Of a DNA stretch of 36,617 bases, positions 7,433-17,852 are shown one piece after another. This DNA is from an uncultured Pseudomonadota bacterium (GTDB taxonomy: Bacteria; Myxococcota_A; UBA9160; PR03), in contig CAADGG010000049.1 in NCBI GenBank assembly GCA_900696485.1, forward strand, positions 1 through 36,617. The letters run 5' to 3'. The notes beneath the pieces were generated by a model. The model was not told where the DNA came from. It searched no databases and saw only the letters and a program-made list of their open reading frames with translations. Made by a program: the position numbers and the translations under genes. How positions within the stretch are numbered: position 1 is the stretch's first letter; each line of letters starts with the position of its first letter.

Positions 7433-7565
7433 GCACGATCGCTACGAGACGAAGTACGCCGGCGCGTTCGACCGCCAGCGGGGAGAGAGGCGTGACGGCT
7501 CCGGGTGTGCTCCTCCCACCCGGCGATGCGCGTTCGCCAGTGGCCGATTTTCGGCAAGCCTGTGA
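7416..7565 (+). CDS. Possible small ORF overlapping the cysH end
   Basis: A 49-codon frame starts at an ATG inside the last codons of cysH, with GGAGAGGA six bases upstream, a spacing suited to translational coupling. It is Arg- and Gly-rich with Cys near residues 31 and 38, and resembles no family I know. It may be a remnant of a longer downstream gene or a chance frame. The next real gene begins 117 bases after its stop. Confidence 0.2.
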   Translation: MARGSEHDRYETKYAGAFDRQRGERRDGSGCAPPTRRCAFASGRFSASL

Positions 7566-7650
7566 ACGAATCGCTGTCCGCCGGCGCGGAAGCGTCCTAC
7601 GCTGCGGCGCAGGCCGCTCGGAACCATGGGGTCCGAGCCGCAAACATCAG

Positions 7651-7673
7651 TCCGATGAGATCGGTCCGATGAG
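7651..7673 (+). promoter_or_regulatory. Operator-like repeats upstream of the SDR gene
   Basis: CCGAT-GAG-ATCGG is a perfect inverted repeat at 7652-7664, and the half TCCGATGAG recurs at 7665-7673, ending just before the GGAGG at 7677-7681. A protein bound here would block ribosome loading or early transcription. This is inference from the repeat alone. Confidence 0.25.
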
Positions 7674-7682
7674 GCTGGAGGA

Positions 7683-8597
7683 ATGGCTGTGGGTGTACTC
7701 GATGGAAAAGTTGCCGTCGTCACGGGGGCAGGCCGCGGAATCGGGCGTGAGATCGCACTCGACTTCGCCCGCGCCGGTGCGAGCGTCGTCGTCAACGATC
7801 TCGGTGCGGCGGCGGACGGCAGCGGCGCGGGGCGTGTGGCCGACGAGGTCGTGGCCGAGATCCGCGGCGCTGGCGGCGAGGCGGTCGCCAACTACGACAC
7901 GGTCGCGACCGTCGCCGGCGGCGAAGCGATCTTCGGCACCGCGATCGAGACGTTCGGCGCGCTCGACATCCTGGTCAACAACGCCGGGATCCTGCGCGAC
8001 CGGACCATCTTCAAGATGACCGAGGAAGACTGGGACGGCGTGATGACCGTGCACCTGAAGGGGCACTTCTGCTGCACGGCGCCCTTCGCCCGCTACCTGC
8101 GCGAGCACGACCGTCGCGGCGCGCGAATCCTCAACTTCTCGTCGGTGTCAGGACTGTTCGGCAACTTCGGGCAGTCGAACTACGGGGCCGCCAAGGCCGG
8201 GATCGCGGGCTTCTCCCGGGTGCTGGCGCTGGAACTCACCAAGTACGGATGCACCGTCAACACGATCTCGCCCGGCGCCGCCACGCGGTTGACGATCCCG
8301 CTCCTGGAGGGGCGCGGCGAGTCGGTATCGGAGGAGGACTGGACGCGGAGCCCGGCCCAGATCGCGCCGCTGTGCACCTGGCTTGCGTCCGACACGGCGC
8401 GAAGCATCACCGGTCAGATCTTCAACGTGATGCGCGGCACGATCGGGATCATGCAGCAACCGGCCGTGATCCGATCCTTCCAGGCCGCGCGTCCGTGGTC
8501 GCTCGAGGATCTCGACCGGATCATGCCCGAATTGATGAGCGCCAAGCAGGCGAACGACGAGCGCGCCAAGCGCGACGGAACTCCGGAAAAGCTCTAG
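7683..8597 (+). CDS. Short-chain dehydrogenase, MFE-2-like 3-hydroxyacyl-CoA dehydrogenase type
   Basis: This 304-aa classical SDR resembles the (3R)-hydroxyacyl-CoA dehydrogenase domain of peroxisomal multifunctional enzyme 2, with VVNDLGAAADGSG after beta-2 and an extended C-terminus. Visible motifs are TGAGRGIG (14-21, NAD(P) binding), NNAG (99-102), the catalytic Ser in NFSSVSG (about 153-156), and YGAAK (Tyr167, Lys171). A likely role is oxidation of a beta-hydroxyacyl-CoA in fatty-acid or steroid side-chain breakdown; the substrate is not visible. The ATG at 7683 is only one base from GGAGG, whereas the GTG at 7689 (giving VGVLDGKV) has a seven-base spacing and may be the true start. 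A giant palindrome follows 10 bases after the stop. Confidence 0.88.
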   Translation: MAVGVLDGKVAVVTGAGRGIGREIALDFARAGASVVVNDLGAAADGSGAGRVADEVVAEIRGAGGEAVANYDTVATVAGGEAIFGTAIETFGALDILVNNAGILRDRTIFKMTEEDWDGVMTVHLKGHFCCTAPFARYLREHDRRGARILNFSSVSGLFGNFGQSNYGAAKAGIAGFSRVLALELTKYGCTVNTISPGAATRLTIPLLEGRGESVSEEDWTRSPAQIAPLCTWLASDTARSITGQIFNVMRGTIGIMQQPAVIRSFQAARPWSLEDLDRIMPELMSAKQANDERAKRDGTPEKL

Positions 8598-8607
8598 GAG
8601 CCGCAAG

Positions 8608-8693
8608 CCGTCAAGAAAGGGGCCGGGTTCGTTTCGTCAACTTTTCCCCAAGGGGAAAAGTTGACGAAACGAACCCGGCCCCTTTCTTGACGG
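8608..8693. repeat. Perfect 42-bp-arm palindrome (REP/MITE-like element)
   Basis: The arms at 8608-8649 and 8652-8693 are perfect reverse complements around a 2-nt AA centre, with no mismatch in 42 bp. Each arm is a mosaic of AAAGGGGCC, GGGTTCGTTTCGTC and AACTTTTCCCC blocks. It begins 10 bases after the SDR stop and would fold into a very long hairpin in the transcript. Arms this perfect suggest a recent or selected mobile palindrome, such as a REP element mobilised by a Y1-type (RAYT) transposase or a MITE; no transposase gene is in the window. It may also terminate or protect the SDR mRNA. Confidence 0.8.
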
Positions 8694-8754
8694 GTCAAGG
8701 TGAGGTCGCGGGCGGTCGATCTCGGAGCGTCGTGAAGTGACGATGGAGGCTCTC

Positions 8755-9159
8755 ATGACCCTGCGAACGCTCGCGCTCTGTGCCGGGGCCTTCGGCGCCG
8801 GATTCGCGCTCCTCCTCCTGCCCCCGGCCCCGGCGGACGCCGGTGCAGAAGGCTCCGCGTCGTCGGATGCCGCCGCTGGCGTCTCGGCCCTGTCGGACAC
8901 GCCTTGGCTCGCCGAAGTGCCGCTGTTCGCCGGCGCTGGCGACGCGCCGGTGTGCCGGGTCGACGACGCCGCCGGCCGTTCGACGGCGATCGATACCGGC
9001 GCGAAGCTCGCCCGGGTCCGGGAACTGCTCGCCGCGGAAGCGGCCGCCGCCGGGGCCGAAGACGTCGTCGTGCTGAGCAACCGGGGATACAACTACGGCG
9101 CTGACGCGCTGGTCGATCCCGCCCTGATCGAGTTCGAGGCCCGACGACAGGGACGCTGA
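8755..9159 (+). CDS. Small secreted protein of unknown function
   Basis: This 134-aa protein starts at an ATG with GGAGG five bases upstream, which I preferred over an in-frame ATG six codons earlier. Residues about 4-30 form a signal peptide (LRTLALCAGAFGAGF, then LLLLPPAPADAG). The mature protein has an Ala/Ser-rich linker, then a compact region with TPWLAEVPLFAGAGDAPVC, an alpha-helical ARVRELLAAEAAAAG, and DVVVLSNRGYNYGAD near the C-terminus. It has one Cys in the mature part. No family was recognised. It lies alone between the palindrome and the first sensor kinase, which has its own promoter, so it is probably monocistronic. Confidence 0.65.
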   Translation: MTLRTLALCAGAFGAGFALLLLPPAPADAGAEGSASSDAAAGVSALSDTPWLAEVPLFAGAGDAPVCRVDDAAGRSTAIDTGAKLARVRELLAAEAAAAGAEDVVVLSNRGYNYGADALVDPALIEFEARRQGR

Positions 9160-9208
9160 CGGCTCCGAGGGCTCGCGCAGGCCGGAGGGGTCGGATCGGC
9201 GGGCCGGT

Positions 9209-9238
9209 TTGACGGCAGGCCGACTCGCTCCTTACGCT
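9209..9238 (+). promoter_or_regulatory. Sigma70-like promoter of the first sensor kinase
   Basis: TTGACG (9209-9214, 5/6 match to the -35 consensus) and TACGCT (9233-9238) are separated by 18 bases. The start codon at 9265 is preceded by GGGAG (9256-9260). This is the best-formed -35/-10 pair I saw in the window. Confidence 0.5.
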
Positions 9239-9264
9239 ACGGGCCGCGTGTCCTCGGGAGCGAG

Positions 9265-11886
9265 ATGAACCGCAATGCGACCCTGCGCTTCCGGCGGGTC
9301 ACCGCCCTTCTGGCGCTGGCCTGGGTCGTGCTCGCGCTCGGCTTCGCCGCCGCGCACCGCCTGTCGGCGGCGCCGGAGGTCGTGCCGCCGCTGTTGATCA
9401 GCGGTCTGGCGACCCACCCGTGGCGCATCAGCGCCGTCTCGGACGAGGCGCGGGCCGCCGGAATCGCCCCCGGCGACCGATTGCTGGCGATCGACGGCGA
9501 GGTGGTGGAACGCGCGCTCGTCGATCGCGGTCGGATCCGAGCCGGTGTTCCCAACGAGTATCGCGTCCGTCAGGGCGACCGCGGCCGCGTCCTCGAGGTC
9601 GCGCTCCGTCCGGTCCCGGCCGCGGCCCTGGTCCCGCGCTCGCTCTCGCTGGTGCTCCTGCTGCTGCCGCTGATCGGGCTCGTGTATCTCGCGGTCGGCG
9701 TCACCGTGTGGCGGATGCGTCCCGATCGAATCGAAACCTGGGCGCTGTTCCTGTTCTGCTGCGTGATGGGCGCGCAACTGCTGCTTCCAGCCCAGCCCGG
9801 GACGTCTCCGTGGCTCGCCTACTGGCTGAATCTCCCGTTGATCGGCGCCACCACCTTCCATCTGTTCACCAGCTATCCGGAAGAGCCGCCGTGGGTCGTG
9901 CGGCATCCGCTCACCCGCAGCGTGCCGTATCTGGTCGCGGTTCCGATCGGGTTGCTGGCTGCGACCGAGGGGGCGCTGCGCCTTCCGCTCGCCGTCGGCA
10001 AACCGGCGGCGCTGTGGTTCACGATCGGCCTGTGCTTCGTTTCGATCCTCGTCGCACTGCGCGAGCGGAGTCATCTGCGCGAGACGAAGGCCGCGGACCG
10101 GGCCGACGTGATGCTGCTCGGCGCCGTCGTCAGCTTCCTGCCGGCGATGCTCGCCTTGCTGGCCGCCAACTGGCTGCCGGCCTCGTTTCCCTATCACCTC
10201 GGCTTCGCAGCGTTCTTCGTGTTCCCGATCGCCGTCGGGTATGGGATCGTACGCAAACAGCTGTTCGAGATCCGGGTCGTCGCCAAATCGAGCGCTGCCT
10301 ATGGCGCCGTCACGCTCGTGATCACCGGACTGTACGCATTCCTGATCACGTTCGCCGATGCGGTCGTGACGCGCTTCAACGTCAACGCCCGCTCACCGTG
10401 GTTCTCGGTCGGGTTCCTGTTCGCCGCGATCCTCGCCTTCAATCCGCTGCGCGATCGCATGCAGTCGCTCGTCGACCGATTCTTCGACCGCGATCACGCG
10501 CTCTATCGCCGCGCGCTCCGCGAGATCTCCGAAGCGATGGTCTCGATGCTGTCGACGAAGGAGGTCGTGGACCGGATCCTCGTGGCGCTCACCGAGACGA
10601 TGGGCGTGTCTCGCGCCGTGGTCCTGCTCGAAGAAGAGGGGCATCGTCAGCTTGCCCCAGCCGCTGCGCGCGGGGATTGGGAGGAGGAATCCCTCGATTT
10701 CCTGCTCGCCCTCGACCATCCGCTCTGCCGCCGGCTGCTGATCCGGCGCGACGCGCTCGCCCGCTCGGACTTCGACGACGAGCGGGATCTCGAGGTCCGC
10801 GAACTGTGCCGCGACGTCTTCGATCAACTCGAAGTCGAACTGATCGTGCCGATTCCCTATGGGGCCGACCTGATCGGCGCGATCGGCGTGGGGCACAAGT
10901 ACTCGGGCGAGCGTCTCGGCGCAGAGGACCGTCAGCTGTTGCTGACGCTCGCGAATCAGAGCTCCATCGCGATCCAGAACTCCCGCGCCTTCGACGAGAT
11001 CGCGGATCTCAACGCCACCCTCGAGGCGCGGGTGGAAGAGCGCACCCACGAGCTGCACGACGCGCAGGCCCAGTTGATGCATAGCGAGAAGATGCGCTCG
11101 CTCGGACAGCTCGTGGCGGGCGTCGCGCACGAGTTGAACAACCCGATCGGCTTCGTCCACGCCAATCTCCAGCTCCTGCAGGAATACAGCCGCAAGCTCG
11201 CGGCGGCGCATCGGGCCGGCGAGGACACCACGAAGATCGAGGCGGCGATCGAGAAGCTGCTGAGCCGCAGCCGTGAAGGAACCGAACGCGTCACGAAGAT
11301 CGTCCAGGACCTGCGCACCTTCTCCAGGATGGATCAGGCCGATCTGGTAGACGTGAACCTCAACGAGGAGATCGACCGGACCGTCACGCTGATGGAACCG
11401 CGCCTGCGCGATGGGATCGATCTCGTGCGCGACTATGGGGAACTGCCCCGTGTCCGCTGCTACGCCGGCCAGCTGAGTCAGGTGTTCATGAACCTGCTGA
11501 TGAACGCCTGCGACGCTCTCGAAGGGAAGGGGCGGATCCGGATCCGGACCCGCGTCATCGGCATGCTGCCGGCCCCCGGCTCGTCCGCACCGTCGTCGTC
11601 CGGTGTCCGCCTCGAATTCCACGACGACGGTCCAGGGATCCCGCCCGAGGTCCAGGCGCGGATCTTCGAGCCGTTCTACACCACGAAACCGGTCGGCAAG
11701 GGCACGGGGCTCGGCCTGTCGATCTCGTATGGAATCGTCGAGCGTCACGGCGGTCGCATGCTGGTGGGCTCGGCGCCCGGCGAGGGCACGACCTTCGTGA
11801 TCGAACTGCCGCTGGTGGCGGCGCCCTCCGAAGACGAGACACCCTCTCGAACGGAGCCCGCGCGGTCCGGAGGGAGCAGGACGTGA
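9265..11886 (+). CDS. Orphan membrane sensor histidine kinase (PDZ, multi-TM, GAF, kinase)
   Basis: In this 873-aa protein the order is: one N-terminal membrane helix (about 12-31); a PDZ-like periplasmic domain (about 54-115, with GIAPGDRLLAIDGE); about seven further membrane helices to roughly residue 390; a GAF domain (about 425-575) ending in [15 protein letters not shown]; a coiled coil; then the kinase. The H-box is [12 protein letters not shown] with phospho-acceptor His about 622, followed by the N-box FMNLLMNACDAL, the G1 box DDGPGIPPE, FEPFYTTKP and the G2 box GKGTGLGLSIS, so it looks catalytically intact. The HELNNPIGF class of kinases often works with unlinked regulators, and none is encoded nearby. 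The next gene, 46 bases downstream, is its close paralogue. Confidence 0.88.
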   Translation: MNRNATLRFRRVTALLALAWVVLALGFAAAHRLSAAPEVVPPLLISGLATHPWRISAVSDEARAAGIAPGDRLLAIDGEVVERALVDRGRIRAGVPNEYRVRQGDRGRVLEVALRPVPAAALVPRSLSLVLLLLPLIGLVYLAVGVTVWRMRPDRIETWALFLFCCVMGAQLLLPAQPGTSPWLAYWLNLPLIGATTFHLFTSYPEEPPWVVRHPLTRSVPYLVAVPIGLLAATEGALRLPLAVGKPAALWFTIGLCFVSILVALRERSHLRETKAADRADVMLLGAVVSFLPAMLALLAANWLPASFPYHLGFAAFFVFPIAVGYGIVRKQLFEIRVVAKSSAAYGAVTLVITGLYAFLITFADAVVTRFNVNARSPWFSVGFLFAAILAFNPLRDRMQSLVDRFFDRDHALYRRALREISEAMVSMLSTKEVVDRILVALTETMGVSRAVVLLEEEGHRQLAPAAARGDWEEESLDFLLALDHPLCRRLLIRRDALARSDFDDERDLEVRELCRDVFDQLEVELIVPIPYGADLIGAIGVGHKYSGERLGAEDRQLLLTLANQSSIAIQNSRAFDEIADLNATLEARVEERTHELHDAQAQLMHSEKMRSLGQLVAGVAHELNNPIGFVHANLQLLQEYSRKLAAAHRAGEDTTKIEAAIEKLLSRSREGTERVTKIVQDLRTFSRMDQADLVDVNLNEEIDRTVTLMEPRLRDGIDLVRDYGELPRVRCYAGQLSQVFMNLLMNACDALEGKGRIRIRTRVIGMLPAPGSSAPSSSGVRLEFHDDGPGIPPEVQARIFEPFYTTKPVGKGTGLGLSISYGIVERHGGRMLVGSAPGEGTTFVIELPLVAAPSEDETPSRTEPARSGGSRT

Positions 11887-11932
11887 CGGCGCCCCGTCGC
11901 GACGAAATCCCCCGTGGCAGCCGGAGGCCAGC

Positions 11933-14488
11933 ATGACCGGCCTCCCCCTGCCGGGTCTGCGCTTCCGGCGCGCCTCTCTGTGGCTGGCTATCGCCTGGGC
12001 CGCCTTCGCGCTCTTCGCATTCCTGCGCGCGACGCTGTTCGGAACCGGCTACACGATTCCGTTCCACACCAGCACCTCGTCCGGTCGCGTCTCGATCACA
12101 TGGGTCACGGAGGAGGGCAGCGCGGCCGGGGTCCGCCCGGGCGACCGCTTGCAGGCCATCGACGGAATTCCGTATCTGCGATGGGGACGCGAGGGACACT
12201 GGCGAGGAATCCGCGCGGGGACGCCCAATCAGTACCAATTCCGGCGCCCCGACGGGTCCTCCTACCCGGTGATGCTGCATCCGGTTCCGGCTCCCGCCGG
12301 CCCGGTCGCGCTGATCCCGATCTATCTGGCGAGTTTCGCCGTGGGCGTCACGTATCTCGTGCTCGGTCTGCTGGTGTGGCTGTTGCGCCGGGATCGTGAG
12401 GAGTCGTGGGCCTTCGCCGTCTTCTGCGCGGCGATGGCGGCCCAGCTCTTCGTCTCGTTCGACACCTATCGCCAGACTTACGGCTACGAGCGCAATGCGG
12501 CCAACTTCGGAGTGCTCGCGGCCGCGACCTTCCAGCTCTTCACCAGCTATCCCTTCGAGCCGCGCTGGGTCGTGAAGCGGCCGTGGTTGCGGCGCCTGCC
12601 GTGGGCCGTCGCGCTCCTCGCGCTGCCGCTGATCTGGCTGGAGGGCTCGCCGCGCCTGCCGTACTTCGCGGTGCAGAACGTCGGCTTCTTCTTCGTCAGC
12701 GCCATGGCGCTGTTCTGTTGCGGCGTGCTGCTGGTCGAGCGGACGCGGCGCCGCGGCGAGGCGATTGCCGATCGCGCCGACGTCATGCTGTTCGGGGCCC
12801 TGGTCTCCTTCGTGCCGGTCGTCCTGCTGCTGCTGATCGACGGCATCATCGCGACCGGCTTTCCGGTCTACCTGGCGATGCTGTGGTTCGTCGTGTTCCC
12901 GATCTGCGTGAGCTATGGGATCGTCCGGCGCCAGCTCTTCGACATCCGGCATCTGGCGCGCTCGTCGGTCGCCTACGGCGCGGCGACGCTCGCCATCACC
13001 GGCGCCTATGCGTTCCTGATCGCACTCGCAGATGCGGCGCTCGTGAAGCTCCGCCTGGATGCACGCTCGCCTCGGTTCACGATGCTCTTCCTGTTCGTCG
13101 CGATCCTGGCCTTCAATCCGCTGCGCAATCGCGTTCAGCGGGTCGTGGACCGCGTCTTCGATCGGGACCAGGGCCGCTATCGACAGACCGTGCGGGAGAT
13201 CTCCGAAGCGATGGTGTCGATGCTGTCGATCCAGGAGATCGTGGAGCGGATCGTCCGTGCGCTCAGCGAAGCGATGGCGGTCGAGCGTTCGATGGTCCTG
13301 CTGCTCACCGACGACGACCGCAAGCTGCGCGCCGAGGCGACCGGAGGTTCGTGGCCGGCGGGCAGCGAGGCCTTCGCCCTGTCGATGGATCATCCGGTCT
13401 GCAAGTACCTGTGGATGCGTCGCGAGGACGTGTCCCGGGAAGACGTCGAAGAAGAGACCGACCCCCAGATGCGCGAACCCTGTCTCGCGGTCTTCGACGA
13501 ACTCGATCTGGCGCTGCTGGTGCCGATCCTGTTCGGCGTGGATCTGCTGGGCGTGATCGCCGTCGGCCGCAAGGGATCCGGGGATCGCTTCGGCCCCGAC
13601 GATCGGCAGTTGCTGCTGACGCTGGCCAACCAGAGTTCGATCGCGATCGAGAACGCGCGCGCATTCGACGAGATCGCGAAGCTCAACGAGACGCTCGAGG
13701 CGCGCGTGGAGGAGCGGACCCAGGAGCTGCGCGAGACGCAGGCGCTGCTGGTGCAGAGCGAGAAGATGCGCACGCTCGGGCAACTGGTCGCCGGAGTGGC
13801 GCACGAACTCAACAATCCGATCGGTTTCGTGCACGCGAACCTCAAGCTGCTCGAGGAGTACGTGGCCAAGCTGACGGCGCTCCAGGAGCGCGGCGGCGAC
13901 GTCTCCCGCGTGCGCGAGGCGATCCGCAAGCTGCTCAGCCGCAGCCGGGAGGGAACCCAGCGCGTCAAGCAGATCGTGGCCGACCTGCGCACCTTCTCCC
14001 GCATGGATCAAGCCGAGCTGCAGGAGGCGGATCTGAACCAGGAGATCGACCGCACGCTGTCCCTGATGGAGCCCCGGGCACGCTCGGGGATCGAGATCGA
14101 ACGCGACTTCGGGGATCTGCCTCGGGTCCGTTGCCACGCCGGCCAGTTGAACCAGGTGTTCATGAACCTGCTGATCAACGCCTGCGACGCCATGGGCGAC
14201 AAGGGGCGGATCCGCGTGCGCACGCGCGCGCTCGACGAGACGCGCGTGCGCCTCGAGTTCGAGGACGAAGGTCCCGGGATTCCGCCCGAAGTCCGCGACC
14301 GGGTCTTCGAGCCCTTCTTCACGACGAAGGCGGTCGGACAGGGAACCGGCCTCGGCCTGTCGCTCTCGCACGGGATCATCGAGCGCCACGGCGGTCGGAT
14401 CTGGGTGGAGTCGGAGGCCGGGGCGGGCACCCGGTTCGTCGTCGAACTGCCGATCCGCGCGATCGAGATCCCTTCGCCGGCGGCGTAG
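11933..14488 (+). CDS. Paralogous orphan membrane sensor histidine kinase (PDZ, multi-TM, GAF, kinase)
   Basis: This 851-aa protein has the same architecture and long matching blocks as the upstream kinase: PDZ-like [90 protein letters not shown] (His about 624), [21 protein letters not shown] and [11 protein letters not shown]. It is a tandem duplicate whose PDZ and GAF parts have diverged most, suggesting different inputs and perhaps a shared target or heterodimer. The ATG has GGAGG (11923-11927) five bases upstream. Both genes are probably co-transcribed from the promoter near 9209. No response regulator follows; the next gene is an oxidoreductase. Confidence 0.88.
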   Translation: MTGLPLPGLRFRRASLWLAIAWAAFALFAFLRATLFGTGYTIPFHTSTSSGRVSITWVTEEGSAAGVRPGDRLQAIDGIPYLRWGREGHWRGIRAGTPNQYQFRRPDGSSYPVMLHPVPAPAGPVALIPIYLASFAVGVTYLVLGLLVWLLRRDREESWAFAVFCAAMAAQLFVSFDTYRQTYGYERNAANFGVLAAATFQLFTSYPFEPRWVVKRPWLRRLPWAVALLALPLIWLEGSPRLPYFAVQNVGFFFVSAMALFCCGVLLVERTRRRGEAIADRADVMLFGALVSFVPVVLLLLIDGIIATGFPVYLAMLWFVVFPICVSYGIVRRQLFDIRHLARSSVAYGAATLAITGAYAFLIALADAALVKLRLDARSPRFTMLFLFVAILAFNPLRNRVQRVVDRVFDRDQGRYRQTVREISEAMVSMLSIQEIVERIVRALSEAMAVERSMVLLLTDDDRKLRAEATGGSWPAGSEAFALSMDHPVCKYLWMRREDVSREDVEEETDPQMREPCLAVFDELDLALLVPILFGVDLLGVIAVGRKGSGDRFGPDDRQLLLTLANQSSIAIENARAFDEIAKLNETLEARVEERTQELRETQALLVQSEKMRTLGQLVAGVAHELNNPIGFVHANLKLLEEYVAKLTALQERGGDVSRVREAIRKLLSRSREGTQRVKQIVADLRTFSRMDQAELQEADLNQEIDRTLSLMEPRARSGIEIERDFGDLPRVRCHAGQLNQVFMNLLINACDAMGDKGRIRVRTRALDETRVRLEFEDEGPGIPPEVRDRVFEPFFTTKAVGQGTGLGLSLSHGIIERHGGRIWVESEAGAGTRFVVELPIRAIEIPSPAA

Positions 14489-14564
14489 CGAGGGCGCTCG
14501 GCGCCAGAGGGCGCGGCCCGCATCGCGGGCTATGATGCCGTCGCCCAACCGAAGGAGCATCACG

Positions 14565-15602
<1,038 letters not shown>

Positions 15603-15624
15603 TGGCGTTGCCTTCGGAGTGCGG

Positions 15625-16956
15625 GTGAGCCGTCCGGATCCGGATCGCGATTCCGCTCGCGATCGCATCGTCGCCCTCGACAAGCGTCGCGTGTGGCATC
15701 CCTACACCGCCATGGATGACTACGCCCGGCGGGTCGACCCACTGGTGATCGTGCGCGCCGAAGGGGCGCGTCTATACGACGCCGACGGACGCTCGTACCT
15801 GGACTCGAACTCCTCATGGTGGGTCGCAGCCCTCGGGCACGGGCATCCGCGGCTCGTCGCAGCGCTCACCGCGCAGGCCCGCGCGTTTCCGCACGTCTCG
15901 CTCGCCGGCGTCACCCACGCGCCGGCGGCGGAACTGGCGGAAGCCGTGTGCGCGCTCGCTCCGCCGGGCCTCGAGCACGTCTTCTACAGCGATGACGGCT
16001 CGACGGCCGTCGAGGTCGCGCTCAAGCTCGCGCTCCAGTACTGGGGACAGAACGGCCGACCCGAACGCCAGGCCTTCGTCGGCCTCGCCGGCGGTTTCCA
16101 CGGCGAGACCCTCGGATGCACGGCCGTCAGCGGCGTCGAGCTGTTTCGGCAGCCCTTTGCCGGTGCGCTCGCGGAGGTCTTCCACGTGCCGTCGCCCGGT
16201 GAGCTCGGCGTCTCGCTCGATCACGCCTGCGATGCGCTGGCGGAATTGCTGGCGCGCAAGGCGGACCGGATCGCCGCCGTCGTGCTCGAGCCGGTGGTGC
16301 AGGGCGCCGCCGGGATGCGCATCTACGACCCGGCGTACCTGCGGGTCGCGCGCGAACTGTGCGATCGCCACGACGTGTTCCTGGTGGCCGACGAGGTCTT
16401 CACCGGCTACGGCCGGACCGGTCCGATGTGGGCCTGTGATCATGCCGGCGTGGCGCCCGACCTGCTGTGCACCGCGAAGGGGTTCTCCGGCGGCATGCTG
16501 CCGATGGCCGCCACGCTCGCGACGCAGCGCCTCTTCGAAGGCTTCCACGGCGGCGCCGAGCGCGCGTTCTACTACGGACACTCGTTCTGCGGCAATCCGC
16601 TCGGCGCGGCCGTTGCGCTCGAGGTGCTGCGGATCTACGAGGACCAGAAGGTGCTGGCCGGGATTCCCGCCAAGGCGGAACGCATCGCGCGCTGCTTCAC
16701 GGCGCTCGAGTCGCTGCCCGGCGTGGCGCACACCCGTTCGCTCGGCATGATCGGCGCCCTGGATCTCTCCGGAGCTGCCGGGTACCTCGAGCAGGCGGGT
16801 TGGCGCGTATTCGAGGAGGCCCGCCGGCGCGGCGCCTATCTGCGCCCGCTCGGCAACGTCGTCTACGTGACGCCCCCCCTCGTCATTCCCGACGACGATC
16901 TAGACGAACTGCTCGGGATCGTGTCGGAGAGCGTCACCGCCGTCGCGGCCGCCTGA
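15625..16956 (+). CDS. bioA: Adenosylmethionine-8-amino-7-oxononanoate aminotransferase
   Basis: BioA (DAPA synthase), about 443 aa, converts 7-keto-8-aminopelargonate to 7,8-diaminopelargonate in biotin synthesis, with S-adenosylmethionine as the usual amino donor. Diagnostic features are RRVWHPYTAM near the N-terminus (about 21-30), NSSWWVAALGHGHPR (about 62-76), YSDDGSTAVEVALK (about 121-134), VADEVFTGYGRTG (about 254-266) and the PLP Lys in CTAKGFSGG (about Lys285). The GTG at 15625 has GGAG five bases upstream and was preferred to the GTG at 15619, which overlaps that site. No other biotin genes are in the window. It converges with the SDR gene, leaving 57 bases between them. Confidence 0.92.
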   Translation: MSRPDPDRDSARDRIVALDKRRVWHPYTAMDDYARRVDPLVIVRAEGARLYDADGRSYLDSNSSWWVAALGHGHPRLVAALTAQARAFPHVSLAGVTHAPAAELAEAVCALAPPGLEHVFYSDDGSTAVEVALKLALQYWGQNGRPERQAFVGLAGGFHGETLGCTAVSGVELFRQPFAGALAEVFHVPSPGELGVSLDHACDALAELLARKADRIAAVVLEPVVQGAAGMRIYDPAYLRVARELCDRHDVFLVADEVFTGYGRTGPMWACDHAGVAPDLLCTAKGFSGGMLPMAATLATQRLFEGFHGGAERAFYYGHSFCGNPLGAAVALEVLRIYEDQKVLAGIPAKAERIARCFTALESLPGVAHTRSLGMIGALDLSGAAGYLEQAGWRVFEEARRRGAYLRPLGNVVYVTPPLVIPDDDLDELLGIVSESVTAVAAA

Positions 16957-17013
16957 CCGGGCCCGCCGTCCGCTCCTCGCCGCCATCGCTCCGGGTCCTT
17001 CGATCTGCCGGGC

Positions 17014-17748
17014 TCAGAAGCTCTCGCGGTAGGGTCGCAGGTCGAGCTCGAGAGTCCACGCAGAACGGTGTTGGTTGTGGAGATGCCAGTAGCTGTCCGC
17101 GATCGCATCGGGATCCAGCATGCCGTCGGCGCCCAGCCTGTCGGCGAGCGCGGGCATGCGGGAGAGCGCCTGGTCGCCGGCGATCAGGCCGTCGACGAGA
17201 ACGTGCGCGACGTGCAGACCCTGCGGACCGAACTCCCGGGCCAGACCATGCGCGAGCGCACGCAGTCCGTGTTTCGCCACGGCGAACGCGGTGAACGGCG
17301 GCCGCGCCTTCTCCGAAGCCGTCGCCCCGGTGAAGACGAGCGTGCCGCCGCCCGCCGGCACCATCCGGCCCGCCGCCTGCTGCCCGACGTGGAAGCCGGC
17401 GAGGCAGGAGGTGCGGAAGGCTTGTTCGAAGTGGTCCGGGTCGAGTTCGAGGAACGGGCGGACCACCGCGTTGCCGACGTTGAAGACGACGAGCGCCGGC
17501 GGGCTGCCGGTCTCGCCCTGCACCAGATCGAAGAGCGTCGCGACGTCGCCCGCTCTCGTCGCGTCGGCCGCAAAGCCGGTCGCCCGGCCCCCGCTGGCGC
17601 GAATCGACGCCGCCAGGCCCTCGACCCGCGGCGCCGTTCTTCCGCACGCGAAGACGTGCAGCCCTTCCCGCGCGAAGCGCCGGCACAACGACGCGCCGAG
17701 TCCCGGCTCCGCCCCCACGCCGATGATCAGCGCCGCTCGCGTCTCCAT
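17014..17748 (-). CDS. SDR-family protein with Phe in place of the catalytic Tyr
   Basis: In this 244-aa SDR the nucleotide-binding loop is GVGAEPGLG (10-18) instead of the classical TGxxxGIG, and the active-site block reads VFTGATASEKAR followed by FAVAK (155-159), so the catalytic Tyr of YxxxK is Phe while the Lys is kept. I recall a subfamily of SDRs with the TGATAS and AFAxAK signature, so this is probably a feature of that group rather than a mutation. It may use another acid or not be an oxidoreductase. TAGACT (17761-17756 on this strand) lies seven bases before the ATG with no Shine-Dalgarno, suggesting a leaderless transcript. It is followed downstream by the convergent bioA. Confidence 0.8.
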   Translation of the reverse strand: METRAALIIGVGAEPGLGASLCRRFAREGLHVFACGRTAPRVEGLAASIRASGGRATGFAADATRAGDVATLFDLVQGETGSPPALVVFNVGNAVVRPFLELDPDHFEQAFRTSCLAGFHVGQQAAGRMVPAGGGTLVFTGATASEKARPPFTAFAVAKHGLRALAHGLAREFGPQGLHVAHVLVDGLIAGDQALSRMPALADRLGADGMLDPDAIADSYWHLHNQHRSAWTLELDLRPYRESF

Positions 17749-17852
17749 CGGCGCGAGTCTACGCAGCGGCAGCGGCTCTGGCGAGCCCGGGCCCGCCGTC
17801 GGCGTGGGCGGTGGCGGAACCGAGCGGTGTCGGCCGCGGTCGCTTCACGAAG

